Source of the DNA: UPXZ01 sp047974405
GTDB taxonomy: Bacteria; Bacteroidota; Bacteroidia; Bacteroidales; Paludibacteraceae
Assembly: GCA_047974405.1 (NCBI GenBank)
Contig: JBKECI010000091.1
Coordinates: 1-64,000 of the forward strand
Reading direction: 5' to 3'
Length of the DNA stretch: 64,000 nucleotides
Positions 43,151 through 51,650 of this stretch are shown in pieces; position 1 is the stretch's first letter; each line of letters begins with the position of its first letter. The notes under the pieces are model-generated. The model made no database searches, was not told the DNA's origin, and saw nothing but the letters and a program-made list of their open reading frames with translations. A program made the translations under genes and the position numbers.

Positions 43151-43687
43151 TCATCCGAATATACGGTGCCAAGTCAAAAATCTATCAACGCTCAAATCGC
43201 CATATTTACGCAGTTTGGATACAATTTTGCCGGCGCTTGTTTCTCTGTTCAACTTTGTTTTTGAAAAAAACTTGTCGGCATAGCAAATAATTTGCTCCTC
43301 AATGGAAACAGGCTGCATATCTCGATGTGGAACAGGAAGATTGCTCTGTACGATATAATCCAAACTAAGTCCGACACCGGTATGCCGTTCGCAAACCAGT
43401 GCATGGAGAGGAAAACCCTCTTCCTTTACCAGAGCTGACCCTAAATATCCGTGACAGATATATTCCTTTTTTCCATAACATTCGATACTGGGAGCGTCTG
43501 TGAGAAAAATACCTATATCATGAAGGATGGCAGCTTCCGAAATAAATTTTTTATCGGCCTGTAACTCCGGATGTTTCTCTACCACTTGCAATGCCTTATC
43601 TCTTACCTGAATACTGTGAATCTTGAGAATATCGAACAAGCGAGATTCAACATCGTAATACTTTTCTAAAATAAGGAACGGATCCAT
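43151..43687 (-). CDS. HD-domain phosphohydrolase
   Basis: A 178-residue metal-dependent HD protein. Ligands visible: H near residue 24 (LKIHSIQV), the HD pair in ILHDIGIF (about 55-56), His in ICHGYLGS near 77 and VCERHTGVGLS near 100, and Asp in ICYADKFFSK near 138. The pattern resembles the small HDIG proteins that hydrolyse nucleotides or cyclic nucleotides; the substrate is unknown. Alone on the minus strand, divergent from tag. Confidence 0.87.
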   Translation of the reverse strand: MDPFLILEKYYDVESRLFDILKIHSIQVRDKALQVVEKHPELQADKKFISEAAILHDIGIFLTDAPSIECYGKKEYICHGYLGSALVKEEGFPLHALVCERHTGVGLSLDYIVQSNLPVPHRDMQPVSIEEQIICYADKFFSKTKLNRETSAGKIVSKLRKYGDLSVDRFLTWHRIFG

Positions 43688-43809
43688 AATTTTTTTATCC
43701 CTGTATCTATTTATAAATTCCTTTCAAATACGGAAGAAACCATTTTTTGATTTCGAACCAATCAGTTATTAAAAATCGTGTAAAAATTTATTTAATGAAA
43801 TTTATCTTG

Positions 43810-43817
43810 TAAATTTG
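43810..43817 (+). promoter_or_regulatory. -7 promoter element of tag-priA
   Basis: TAAATTTG, an exact TAnnTTTG match, 31 bp upstream of the tag ATG. Confidence 0.5.
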
Positions 43818-43848
43818 TCTTTCGATTCATTGCAAAGTTATAAAAAAA

Positions 43849-44427
43849 ATGGAAACATCCGAATGTATCTGGCATGCCAACGACCCCTTGATGAAACTTT
43901 ATCATGATACAGAATGGGGAATTCCGCTCCACGATGACCAAAAGTTGTTCGAATTTATGGTGTTGGATACCTTTCAGGCAGGCTTAAGTTGGAAAACCAT
44001 TTTGCATAAACGGGAAAATTTTCGCCACGCTTTCGATGGGTTTAACGCAGAGAAGATTGCCCTTTACGACGAAGATAAAATTCAAAAATTGATAAAAGAT
44101 ACCTCCATCATACGCAATCGGGCAAAAATACGTTCTACAGTAGGCAATGCCAAAGCGTTTTTACAAATACAAAAGGAATTTGGCACATTCGACAAATACA
44201 TCTGGCAATTTACCGGATGGAAAACTCTCGACAATCACTTCAAAACTACCGAAACAATCCCCGCAAAATCGCCCCAATCGGATGCTATGAGTAAAGATTT
44301 GCAAAAACGGGGATTCAAATTTGTAGGCTCCACCATCTGCTATGCGTTTATGCAAGCCGCCGGAATGATAAACGATCATTTGGAAAACTGCTTTTGTAGG
44401 CACACTTTGAACAGCGCACCGAAATAA
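43849..44427 (+). CDS. tag: DNA-3-methyladenine glycosylase I
   Basis: Removes 3-methyladenine from alkylated DNA in base excision repair. 192 residues. Family landmarks: CIWHANDPLMKLYHDTEWG at about 6-24 (zinc Cys and His), FEFMVLDTFQAGLSWKTIL near 37, the SPQSDAMSKDLQKRGFKFVG segment near 143, and the closing zinc site HLENCFCRH near 181. Its stop overlaps the ATG of priA by one base (TAATG), so the two are translationally coupled. Confidence 0.95.
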   Translation: METSECIWHANDPLMKLYHDTEWGIPLHDDQKLFEFMVLDTFQAGLSWKTILHKRENFRHAFDGFNAEKIALYDEDKIQKLIKDTSIIRNRAKIRSTVGNAKAFLQIQKEFGTFDKYIWQFTGWKTLDNHFKTTETIPAKSPQSDAMSKDLQKRGFKFVGSTICYAFMQAAGMINDHLENCFCRHTLNSAPK

Positions 44428-46886
44428 TGATTTACATTGAGGTCATATTGCCCCTCCCTGTTGGGAATACTTTTACATACACCGTTCCCGACGAATTTGC
44501 AAACGGTATTGACATTGGGATGCGTACCGTAGTCCCCTTTGGCAACAAAAAAATGTACACGGGCATAGTATCTCTAATTCATACTTTTACCCCCCAATTA
44601 CCTTACGAACCAAAACAGATCTTCTATTTTCCCGATTCAAAGCCCATTTTGCGGCATCCACAGTTAAAATTTTGGCAGTGGATAAGCGATTATTATCAAT
44701 CTTATTTGGGCGATGTGTATCGGGCTGCCGTACCTTCGGGCTTAAAACTCGAAAGCGAAACACAGGTAAAAATCAATCCTCATTACAACGGAGATTATGC
44801 TTTTTCAGATAAAGAGCTGTTGCTATTAGATGCGCTCTCAGACGGAAAAACAATAACCGTAAACGAACTCAACCGTATTACAGAAATAAATAATACGCTA
44901 TCCCAACTGAAGATACTATTGGAAAAAGGAGCTGTTGAAATCAACGAAGAACTAACCGAAAGATTTCGCCCTAAGACAGAAACCTACATCAGACTAACCG
45001 ATTTTGCAAAAATAGGAAACCACCTGAAACAAATTTTTGACAAGCTCGAAAAAGCCGAAAAGCAATTGGAGTTGCTGATGAAATACATCGAACTCTCGAA
45101 ATATATGCAATCTGGCGGTTACAAAGAGATATCGAAAAAGGAGTTGCTCGATAAAAGTGGTATATCTCCCGGCGTATTGAGCGGATTGATTGAAAAAAAC
45201 GTGTTGGAAACATACCGAAAAGAAATCGGGCGGCTCGAAAATAGTGTGTTGGAGACCCAAGAAATTTACTCACTAAATGATATCCAACAACAGGCAATGA
45301 ACAAAATTCAAACCGAATTGAAAAACAGAAATGTTGCCTTGCTTCACGGAATCACATCAAGTGGAAAAACCGAAATATACATTCACCTGATAAAAAAAAC
45401 TCTGGATATCAATAAGCAAGCGTTGTTTTTGGTACCCGAAATAGCGCTTACAACGCAACTCACTACACGTCTGAAAAGGGTATTTGGAAATAAATTGGGC
45501 GTTTATCACTCCAAATTTTCGGATGCAGAAAGAGTCGAAATATGGAATAAGATGTTGAGCAGTGATGGATACGATGTTATTCTCGGAGTGCGTTCATCTA
45601 TTTTTCTACCGTTTAGAGAATTAGGGCTAATCATTGTCGATGAGGAACACGAGCCCACCTACAAACAATTTGACCCTGCTCCCCGCTACCATGCGCGAGA
45701 TGCCGCCATCATGCTGGCGTTAATGCACAGCGCAAAAACCATATTGGGAACCGCAACCCCCTCCATCGAAAGTTACTACAACGCCCAAAACGAAAAATAT
45801 GCTTACATAGCCGTCAATAAGCGATTTCAAGAGATAGAACTTCCTGAAATTAAAGTAGTCAATATCAAAGAACTTCACAGGCGAAAAGAGATGGAGGGAC
45901 ACTTTAGTCCGTTGTTGATAGAGAAAACCCGGGCTGCTTTAGAAAAGAAAAAACAAATACTTCTGTTCCAAAATAGGCGGGGTTACGCCCCTTTTCTGGA
46001 ATGTAAGACCTGTTCTTTTATTCCCAAATGCAAAAATTGCGATGTTACTCTCACACTGCATAAATATCTGAACAAACTTACCTGCCATTATTGCGGCTAT
46101 ACAGAAAATATACCCACCGTGTGTCCTGCCTGCCACACCCCTAATCTCGAAAACAGAGGCTTTGGCACCGAAAAAATTGAAGATGAAATAAAATCAATAT
46201 TCCCCAATGCAAGCGTAGCTCGTATGGATACGGATACAACCCGCAACAAAAAATCGCACGACAGAATAATCACAGATTTTGAGCAGGGAAAAATAGATAT
46301 CTTAGTTGGCACACAAATGATATCAAAAGGATTGGACTTTGAAAAAGTAAGCTTAGTTGGAATCTTGAATGCCGACAATATGCTGAATTTCCCCGATTTT
46401 AGAGCAGCCGAAAGGGCGTTTCAGTTGATGGTACAGGTAAGTGGGCGTGCTGGAAGAAAAAATGCGAGAGGAACTGTGCTGTTGCAAACACATAACCCCC
46501 AACACTCCGTTATCGAGCAAATTGTTACTAACAACTACGAGCTGATGTTTCAGACTCAACTCAACGAAAGAAAGCAATTTAAATATCCACCCTTTGTACG
46601 GCTAATAGAAATCACACTACGCCATAAAGAAGCCCAAAAGGTAAATGAAGCTGCGGACAAACTGAGCATCGCTCTTCGTAAAATATTCGGAAACAGAATC
46701 TACGGACCCAATATTCCTTTGATTGCACGTATCCAAAATATGTTTATCAAACAAATTTTGATTAAAATAGAACCGAAAATATCGACACGCCAATCCAAAG
46801 AGATACTCCGAAATCAAATAGACGAACTACTCGCCGAAAAAACCTACAGAAATGTACGAATAAACTTGGACATAGACCCTCTTTAA
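44427..46886 (+). CDS. priA: Primosomal helicase PriA
   Basis: PriA restarts stalled replication forks by loading the primosome. 819 residues. The 3'-DNA-binding domain (IEVILPLPVGNTFTY) is at the N-terminus, Walker A is GITSSGKTEIY near 308, the DEAH box is VDEEHEPTYKQ near 400, and a two-zinc cysteine cluster (CKTCSFIPKCKNC and CHYCGY...CPACH, about 525-570) is complete with eight cysteines. Helicase motif VGTQMISKGLDFE near 630 follows. Overlaps tag by one base. Confidence 0.96.
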   Translation: MIYIEVILPLPVGNTFTYTVPDEFANGIDIGMRTVVPFGNKKMYTGIVSLIHTFTPQLPYEPKQIFYFPDSKPILRHPQLKFWQWISDYYQSYLGDVYRAAVPSGLKLESETQVKINPHYNGDYAFSDKELLLLDALSDGKTITVNELNRITEINNTLSQLKILLEKGAVEINEELTERFRPKTETYIRLTDFAKIGNHLKQIFDKLEKAEKQLELLMKYIELSKYMQSGGYKEISKKELLDKSGISPGVLSGLIEKNVLETYRKEIGRLENSVLETQEIYSLNDIQQQAMNKIQTELKNRNVALLHGITSSGKTEIYIHLIKKTLDINKQALFLVPEIALTTQLTTRLKRVFGNKLGVYHSKFSDAERVEIWNKMLSSDGYDVILGVRSSIFLPFRELGLIIVDEEHEPTYKQFDPAPRYHARDAAIMLALMHSAKTILGTATPSIESYYNAQNEKYAYIAVNKRFQEIELPEIKVVNIKELHRRKEMEGHFSPLLIEKTRAALEKKKQILLFQNRRGYAPFLECKTCSFIPKCKNCDVTLTLHKYLNKLTCHYCGYTENIPTVCPACHTPNLENRGFGTEKIEDEIKSIFPNASVARMDTDTTRNKKSHDRIITDFEQGKIDILVGTQMISKGLDFEKVSLVGILNADNMLNFPDFRAAERAFQLMVQVSGRAGRKNARGTVLLQTHNPQHSVIEQIVTNNYELMFQTQLNERKQFKYPPFVRLIEITLRHKEAQKVNEAADKLSIALRKIFGNRIYGPNIPLIARIQNMFIKQILIKIEPKISTRQSKEILRNQIDELLAEKTYRNVRINLDIDPL

Positions 46887-47375
46887 CACAAAATAAATTG
46901 AATCTCCATTAAAGATAATTCTTTCAAACTTTTTAATCCGAAAAGAGTACAGAAATAAACTTCGATATTGTAATTATTATCGCTATTAATCGTATTAATT
47001 TAATCTATTTTACAGATTTTGATGATATTTATTAACAAATACCCCATTACAATATCAAATAAATTATATACTTTTGTATCCCGATTAAGTGTTATGCCAA
47101 CACAAAAATCATAATCTTTTTTTCCCATTTTCTGAGAAAACAAATTTATTTTCAAAAAGATAGTTAAAACATGTTTTTTCAATATATTCCCTGTATCAAA
47201 ATTGCGCTAACTACTGTCAGCGCTTGTATATAAAAATAGGATATTTTTTTCGATACTGATAAAAAATAATGTGTCGGAATTTTAATGCTCAGAATCTATA
47301 AAAACGGTATAAATTTTGATAAACGTATCAAAATGAGAAATATATTTTTAAATTATTAAATATAACATTACAAAC
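46887..47375 (+). promoter_or_regulatory. Leader region of the secreted-protein pair
   Basis: 489 bp without a gene. A -7 element TACTTTTG at 47069-47076 would give a leader of about 290 nt. In it lie GCGCT/AGCGC (47204-47208/47219-47223) and a perfect 9-bp hairpin with 4-nt loop (47313-47321/47326-47334) 42 bp before the ATG. The leader length and hairpins suggest post-transcriptional or operator control; nothing matches a known riboswitch. Confidence 0.4.
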
Positions 47376-48185
47376 ATGAAGAAAAATACCCGCTTATTCA
47401 TGCTTTCCTTTGTTTTGTTTTTTGTTGGAAATACTCATGCCCAAGTAACTATTGGTGGCAATACTGAACCTAACTCACACGCCGTTCTTGATCTGATAAG
47501 TAACGATGCAAAAGGATTGTTGCTGCCACGGGTTACTACCGCGCAACGAACCGCTATTTTTCCTACCGCCGATGCAAATTCTGCCGGACTACAAGTATAT
47601 GACACCAGTACCAAATCGACTTGGTATTACGACGGAGCAAACTGGCAACAAGTTTCCAAATCACTGTGGGAAACAAGTACTGCCAATACCGGAATATGGC
47701 TCGCTTACAAGTCGGATTACACTGCGCATACTTCGCCCAACTCGATGATTATAAAAGATAACGGTAATATCGGTGTAGGAACAAATGATCCCGCGTTTAC
47801 AACTTCGGCCAACACCGGTGCCTCCATTCCCACATTCGGGGTAGATGGAACAGTAAATGCCACCAACTACACATCGCCCATACAAACCCTAACATCGGGG
47901 AGCATAGCATGGGATTTAAGTAAAGGCGCCAACGCCAAAGTAACCCTAACCGGCAACTCAAACCTCATACTAAGTAATGCGAAAGCAGGAATGTATGGAT
48001 TAATTATTGTTACTCAAGATGGAACAGGGAGCCGTACCTTGACATTTGCGACAGGTAGCAATAAAGTAATCTGCGCCGGTAACGGAGCCGTCGGGCTTAC
48101 CGGAACCGCCGGTTCAACCGATATCCTGTCCTTCTTCTACGATGGAACCAATTATTGGTGGACAGTAGGACTGAATTATAATTAA
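47376..48185 (+). CDS. Secreted protein with phage-tail-fibre-like C-terminus
   Basis: A 269-residue exported protein; signal peptide MKKNTRLFMLSFVLFFVGN with cleavage near THAQ (residue 23). Residues 24-95 follow a repeat motif common in Bacteroidetes surface proteins: VTIGGNTEPNSHAVLDL, SNDAKGLLLPRVTTAQR, AGLQVYDTSTKSTWYYDGANW. The C-terminal half (AWDLSKGANAKVTLTGNSNL, GLIIVTQDGTGSRTLTF, STDILSFFYDGTNYWW) resembles domains of phage tail fibres. A role in surface attachment is possible, not shown. It is followed 31 bp later by a second secreted gene. Confidence 0.7.
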   Translation: MKKNTRLFMLSFVLFFVGNTHAQVTIGGNTEPNSHAVLDLISNDAKGLLLPRVTTAQRTAIFPTADANSAGLQVYDTSTKSTWYYDGANWQQVSKSLWETSTANTGIWLAYKSDYTAHTSPNSMIIKDNGNIGVGTNDPAFTTSANTGASIPTFGVDGTVNATNYTSPIQTLTSGSIAWDLSKGANAKVTLTGNSNLILSNAKAGMYGLIIVTQDGTGSRTLTFATGSNKVICAGNGAVGLTGTAGSTDILSFFYDGTNYWWTVGLNYN

Positions 48186-48216
48186 CCGGCAACCGGCAAC
48201 TTTCTAATCGAAAAAA

Positions 48217-49239
48217 ATGTTACGCAAAGTCATACTATTGCTGATAGCGGTTGTAAGCATCCATACCGCTACTTCTCAAAACGGACAGCAACTATTTTGG
48301 GCATTGAACAAATGCACCTACTATCTCCCCAATATGCCATACGAACCCTCGTTCGCTTTCAGTATGCGTAAGCTCTACTGCGAATCGCAGTACGCCTTGC
48401 TGGCTCGAAGCGGCACCACTGTACAGGGAAATGTGGGATTTGATCCTACGGGTATTGTCAGCGCGGCAAGCAAAGTAAAAATTACGGTAGGCGGGACGGT
48501 TGGGGGGACAACGCTCGCAGTAGGTCAAGAAGTCCCATATACAACCTTTGCAGGGGGCAACACTGTTTACGTAGTAACTTGGTACGACCAAGGTCCCAAC
48601 AAATACCACGCGGCACAAACCACTGCCGCCAATCAGCCTGAATTAGCATTGCTGTCAGCAGGAGCCGGTAGTAATACGAAGTCTTCCATAAAGTTTATCA
48701 AAGCAAATTCATACTTCCTAAAGGTGGACGTAGAACTGACCAATTTATTTACCAACGGCTACATCGGTTCGTTGTTTTTGTCCACAAAAACAACAGAAAA
48801 CAGCAGTATTGCCACTTTTGGGGTGAGAGTACCTATTCCTAACACTACCGGGAACTGGAGATGGTCTTCGCACATTAATTGGAGTGACAGTGCTTTGTAT
48901 TTCGATGCAGAAAAATGTTGTGTAGCGGGATCTAACCGAAAATTTGACAACAGTTTAAACCGAAATAAGTGGAAAGAATACACGTTTATCAGGAATAATG
49001 AGACTAGTAGTAATAAAATAGTCAGAGTCAGCGGTACTGAAAAACTCAATGTGAATGAAGCAATAGTTGCTCCTCCTGCGGGAGCGAAAGGCTTTGGGAT
49101 AGGCTCCTATTTAGATAATGGCACAGCACAGCCTTTTAGTGGTTACATCTCGGAGCTTATCTTATTCCCTGATAATTTATCAAGTTCGCCCTATTTAACG
49201 CATACCGAAAATTTTATGATTGACTATTGGGGGTTGTAG
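48217..49239 (+). CDS. Secreted protein with concanavalin/AbfB-like fold
   Basis: A 340-residue exported protein (signal peptide to about TATSQ, residue 20). Residues 45-130 resemble the beginning of arabinofuranosidase-B-like jelly rolls: AFSMRKLYCESQYALLARSG, then VVTWYDQGPNKYHA, a WYDQ-xG pattern. Residues 150-340 look like a LamG/concanavalin-type sandwich, with GFGIGSYLDNG and FSGYISELILFP near the end. It may bind or cleave glycans; no catalytic pair can be identified. Probably co-transcribed with the preceding secreted protein. Confidence 0.68.
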   Translation: MLRKVILLLIAVVSIHTATSQNGQQLFWALNKCTYYLPNMPYEPSFAFSMRKLYCESQYALLARSGTTVQGNVGFDPTGIVSAASKVKITVGGTVGGTTLAVGQEVPYTTFAGGNTVYVVTWYDQGPNKYHAAQTTAANQPELALLSAGAGSNTKSSIKFIKANSYFLKVDVELTNLFTNGYIGSLFLSTKTTENSSIATFGVRVPIPNTTGNWRWSSHINWSDSALYFDAEKCCVAGSNRKFDNSLNRNKWKEYTFIRNNETSSNKIVRVSGTEKLNVNEAIVAPPAGAKGFGIGSYLDNGTAQPFSGYISELILFPDNLSSSPYLTHTENFMIDYWGL

Positions 49240-49273
49240 CCTTTGCTAGGCTATATATCTTCCGTTATATTCA

Positions 49274-49630
49274 TTATTCCGGCACGCCAATTATTACACT
49301 TACAAACTCCACCTCCCCGCCCAACGGAGGGTGGAGTTTGGATAATTCTATTTGCAGCGAATTTATTTGTGGGAAAGATTGTTGCACGGCATCACAAATC
49401 CTTCTCGACACATGCTCAATCAGGTCGGAGGGAGTTTCCATCTCCACCTTTATCACATTATATACCTCTTGATAATTTAACGTATCTGTCAGATTATCTG
49501 TTTTTTCGGCTTTTCCTGTGTCCAACTCTATTGTTAAGGTTACAAAAAAGGTGTTTCCTTGCTCTTTTTCAAAATCCAAACAACCATGATAGGCATGGAA
49601 TTTCATATTTTTGAGTACTATTTTTGACAT
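49274..49630 (-). CDS. folB: Dihydroneopterin aldolase
   Basis: Cleaves 7,8-dihydroneopterin in folate synthesis. 118 residues, family length. KNMKFHAYHGCLDFEKEQGN (about 7-26, with the active-site HGCLDFE region) and LNYQEVYNVIKVE near 50, then LSKLHPPLGGEVEFVSV near the end with catalytic Lys, are visible. The frame reaches a TTG at 49639; the ATG at 49630 is the better start. Convergent with the secreted protein genes; its last codons hold an 11-bp inverted repeat. Confidence 0.93.
   Translation of the reverse strand: MSKIVLKNMKFHAYHGCLDFEKEQGNTFFVTLTIELDTGKAEKTDNLTDTLNYQEVYNVIKVEMETPSDLIEHVSRRICDAVQQSFPQINSLQIELSKLHPPLGGEVEFVSVIIGVPE
49303..49340. repeat. 11-bp inverted repeat inside the end of folB
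   Basis: CAAACTCCACC (49303-49313) is perfectly complementary to GGTGGAGTTTG (49330-49340), 16-nt loop. It lies in coding sequence for the conserved LHPPLGG part of FolB, downstream of the convergent secreted-protein gene, and could end that transcript antisense to folB, although no T-run follows. Confidence 0.4.
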
Positions 49631-49644
49631 ATACAGCAATGTTT

Positions 49645-50427
49645 TTATGAATGTAGTATTTTAAAAAATGTATTTATCAACCTCATCGTTTCTTCTTCAT
49701 TTTCTTTTCGGGGGGTGTGGGCAGCATCGGGGATAACACTTGTAACAACCTTTGAGCAAATTTCTCTTTCTAATACATTTAGCTGTTCAATGGTATCAAA
49801 AGGATCGTTTTCGCCCCTGAATGCCAATACTGGGCAACGGATTTCTCGCAAAATGGAGAAGATATTCCAATCTTTAAAAAAGTCTGCCAACCATGTTTCG
49901 TGCCAAAGTCTGAAAAGTTCTTTTGCTTTGTTGCCATGATACTGTTCTAATGTTTGTATCAGCAAATTATGGCGGGATTTTTCGCGACTCTCTTTGATGG
50001 TAATCTGCCCCTTTTCTTCAACAAAACTGTGAACTCCTTCCAACAAGATAGCTTCAAAGCGATCGGGATACAAGGCGGCGGCAATCAGTGAGATGGAAGC
50101 ACCATCGCTATGTCCGTACAAAATAGCTTTAGGTACGTTTAAAGCATCCATTAGTCTGACAAGTAGATGGGCCTCGTTGTGGAGATAATGCTTAGTCCGT
50201 TGCTTGATGCTGAAAGGAGAAGACTTGCCGTATCCTTGCCTATCGTAAATGATGCTGTTTGAGTCACTAAGTTTCGACAGTTTTTCCGGAAAATCTCCCC
50301 ACATCTCTGTACAGCCCCATGAATCGTGCAAAAAAATTATCGGAGCCTCCCGAGAAGATTCTTCTAAAATAATCTCTTTTACAAATAGCTGATAATTATC
50401 TATCGGAATATGTTTTTTTTGAATCAT
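49645..50427 (-). CDS. Alpha/beta hydrolase
   Basis: A 260-residue alpha/beta-hydrolase-fold enzyme. Oxyanion HDSWG near 33, nucleophile elbow GHSDGAS (Ser near 109), acid Asp in RGENDPFD near 208 and catalytic His in PDAAHTPRKEN near 238 complete the triad. Substrate unknown (esterase, lipase or haloperoxidase-type). It precedes folB by 14 bp on the same strand, so they share a transcript. ATG at 50427. Confidence 0.88.
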   Translation of the reverse strand: MIQKKHIPIDNYQLFVKEIILEESSREAPIIFLHDSWGCTEMWGDFPEKLSKLSDSNSIIYDRQGYGKSSPFSIKQRTKHYLHNEAHLLVRLMDALNVPKAILYGHSDGASISLIAAALYPDRFEAILLEGVHSFVEEKGQITIKESREKSRHNLLIQTLEQYHGNKAKELFRLWHETWLADFFKDWNIFSILREIRCPVLAFRGENDPFDTIEQLNVLEREICSKVVTSVIPDAAHTPRKENEEETMRLINTFFKILHS

Positions 50428-50525
50428 ACATATGTTTTGATTAAATGCGCAAACAAAATTACTTAAAATACGATATACCCCCCCTTTTTTTATAAAAGAT
50501 ATGCTCCTTTTCTCCTTTTTTAGAG

Positions 50526-50533
50526 TAATTTTG
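50526..50533 (+). promoter_or_regulatory. -7 promoter element of pdxB-dacB-birA
   Basis: TAATTTTG, an exact TAnnTTTG match, 22 bp upstream of the pdxB ATG. A C7T7 homopolymer pair lies at 50478-50491. Confidence 0.55.
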
Positions 50534-50555
50534 CAAAAAAACCATTCAAAAAAAA

Positions 50556-51650
50556 ATGAAAATCATTATTGATAAAAATATACCTTTTATACGGGGTGTG
50601 TTTGAAAATGTTGCCGAGACCCTCTATCTGTCTGCCAAAGAGATGACCCCTCAGACTGTATGTGATGCGGATGCTCTGATAATCCGCACTCGTACCCGAT
50701 GCAATCAATCGCTGCTGGATGGGAGTAGCGTAAAGTTTATTGCCACGGCAACAATCGGATACGACCATATTGATACAGAATATTGCGAAAAAAACAATAT
50801 CCGATGGACCAATGCGCCTGGTTGCAACGCCCTCTCCGTAACCCAGTATATGGCGTCTGTTTTTAGTTATTTGATAAAAAAGCAAGGATTTAATCTTAGT
50901 GGGAAAACTCTCGGGATTGTCGGAGTAGGGGAGGTTGGGAGCAGAGTGGCACAACTTGGTAAATATTTTGGAATGAAAGTGATGCTCAACGACCCGCCTC
51001 GCGCACGAAACGAAGGGGCAGGAAACTTTGTCTCCCTTGACGACATTGCAAAACATGCGGATATTATCACTTTTCACCCGTTTTTGAATATGGATGGAAT
51101 CGACAAAACATTTCATCTAGCAAATGACACTTTCTTTCAATCTTTAAAGAAAAACCCCGTTATCGTCAATGCTTCGAGAGGAGAAGTAGTAGAAACAAAT
51201 GCGCTTGTCAAAGCTATAGAACATAAAATGGTTGATGCGGTTGTGCTGGATTGTTGGGAATTTGAACCCAACATTCATCTTGATTTGATGAAAAAATGTG
51301 CTATCGCTACTCCTCACATTGCAGGATACTCTGCCGATGGAAAAGCCAATGCTACCACTCAAAGCGTTCGTTCGGTAAGTCATTTTTTTCAATTAGGATT
51401 GGAAAATTGGGAACCTTCCGGCATCCCCAATCCCACTTATACAAAAATAGACTCAACAAACACAATCGATTTCTTCTTAGAATCATACAATATCGAAAAA
51501 GATAGCAATACCTTAAAAAAATCGCCCGAAACTTTTGAAAATCAACGATCGGACTATCCTGTAAGAAGAGAACCAAAATATTATAGGGAACTGATACAAG
51601 CGGAACTTTTGGAAACACTCGAGAACGATTATAAGGTCTTTTTTGAATGA
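50556..51650 (+). CDS. pdxB: 4-phosphoerythronate dehydrogenase
   Basis: NAD-dependent oxidation of 4-phosphoerythronate, second step of pyridoxal-phosphate synthesis (DXP-dependent route). 364 residues, D-2-hydroxyacid dehydrogenase family: NAD-binding GIVGVGEVGSRVA near 118, active-site Arg in ASRGEVVETNAL near 209, Glu in LDCWEFEP near 231 and His in PHIAGYSADGK near 252. A C-terminal dimerisation tail (about 285-364) typical of PdxB. Its stop overlaps dacB by 4 bp (ATGA). Confidence 0.92.
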   Translation: MKIIIDKNIPFIRGVFENVAETLYLSAKEMTPQTVCDADALIIRTRTRCNQSLLDGSSVKFIATATIGYDHIDTEYCEKNNIRWTNAPGCNALSVTQYMASVFSYLIKKQGFNLSGKTLGIVGVGEVGSRVAQLGKYFGMKVMLNDPPRARNEGAGNFVSLDDIAKHADIITFHPFLNMDGIDKTFHLANDTFFQSLKKNPVIVNASRGEVVETNALVKAIEHKMVDAVVLDCWEFEPNIHLDLMKKCAIATPHIAGYSADGKANATTQSVRSVSHFFQLGLENWEPSGIPNPTYTKIDSTNTIDFFLESYNIEKDSNTLKKSPETFENQRSDYPVRREPKYYRELIQAELLETLENDYKVFFE

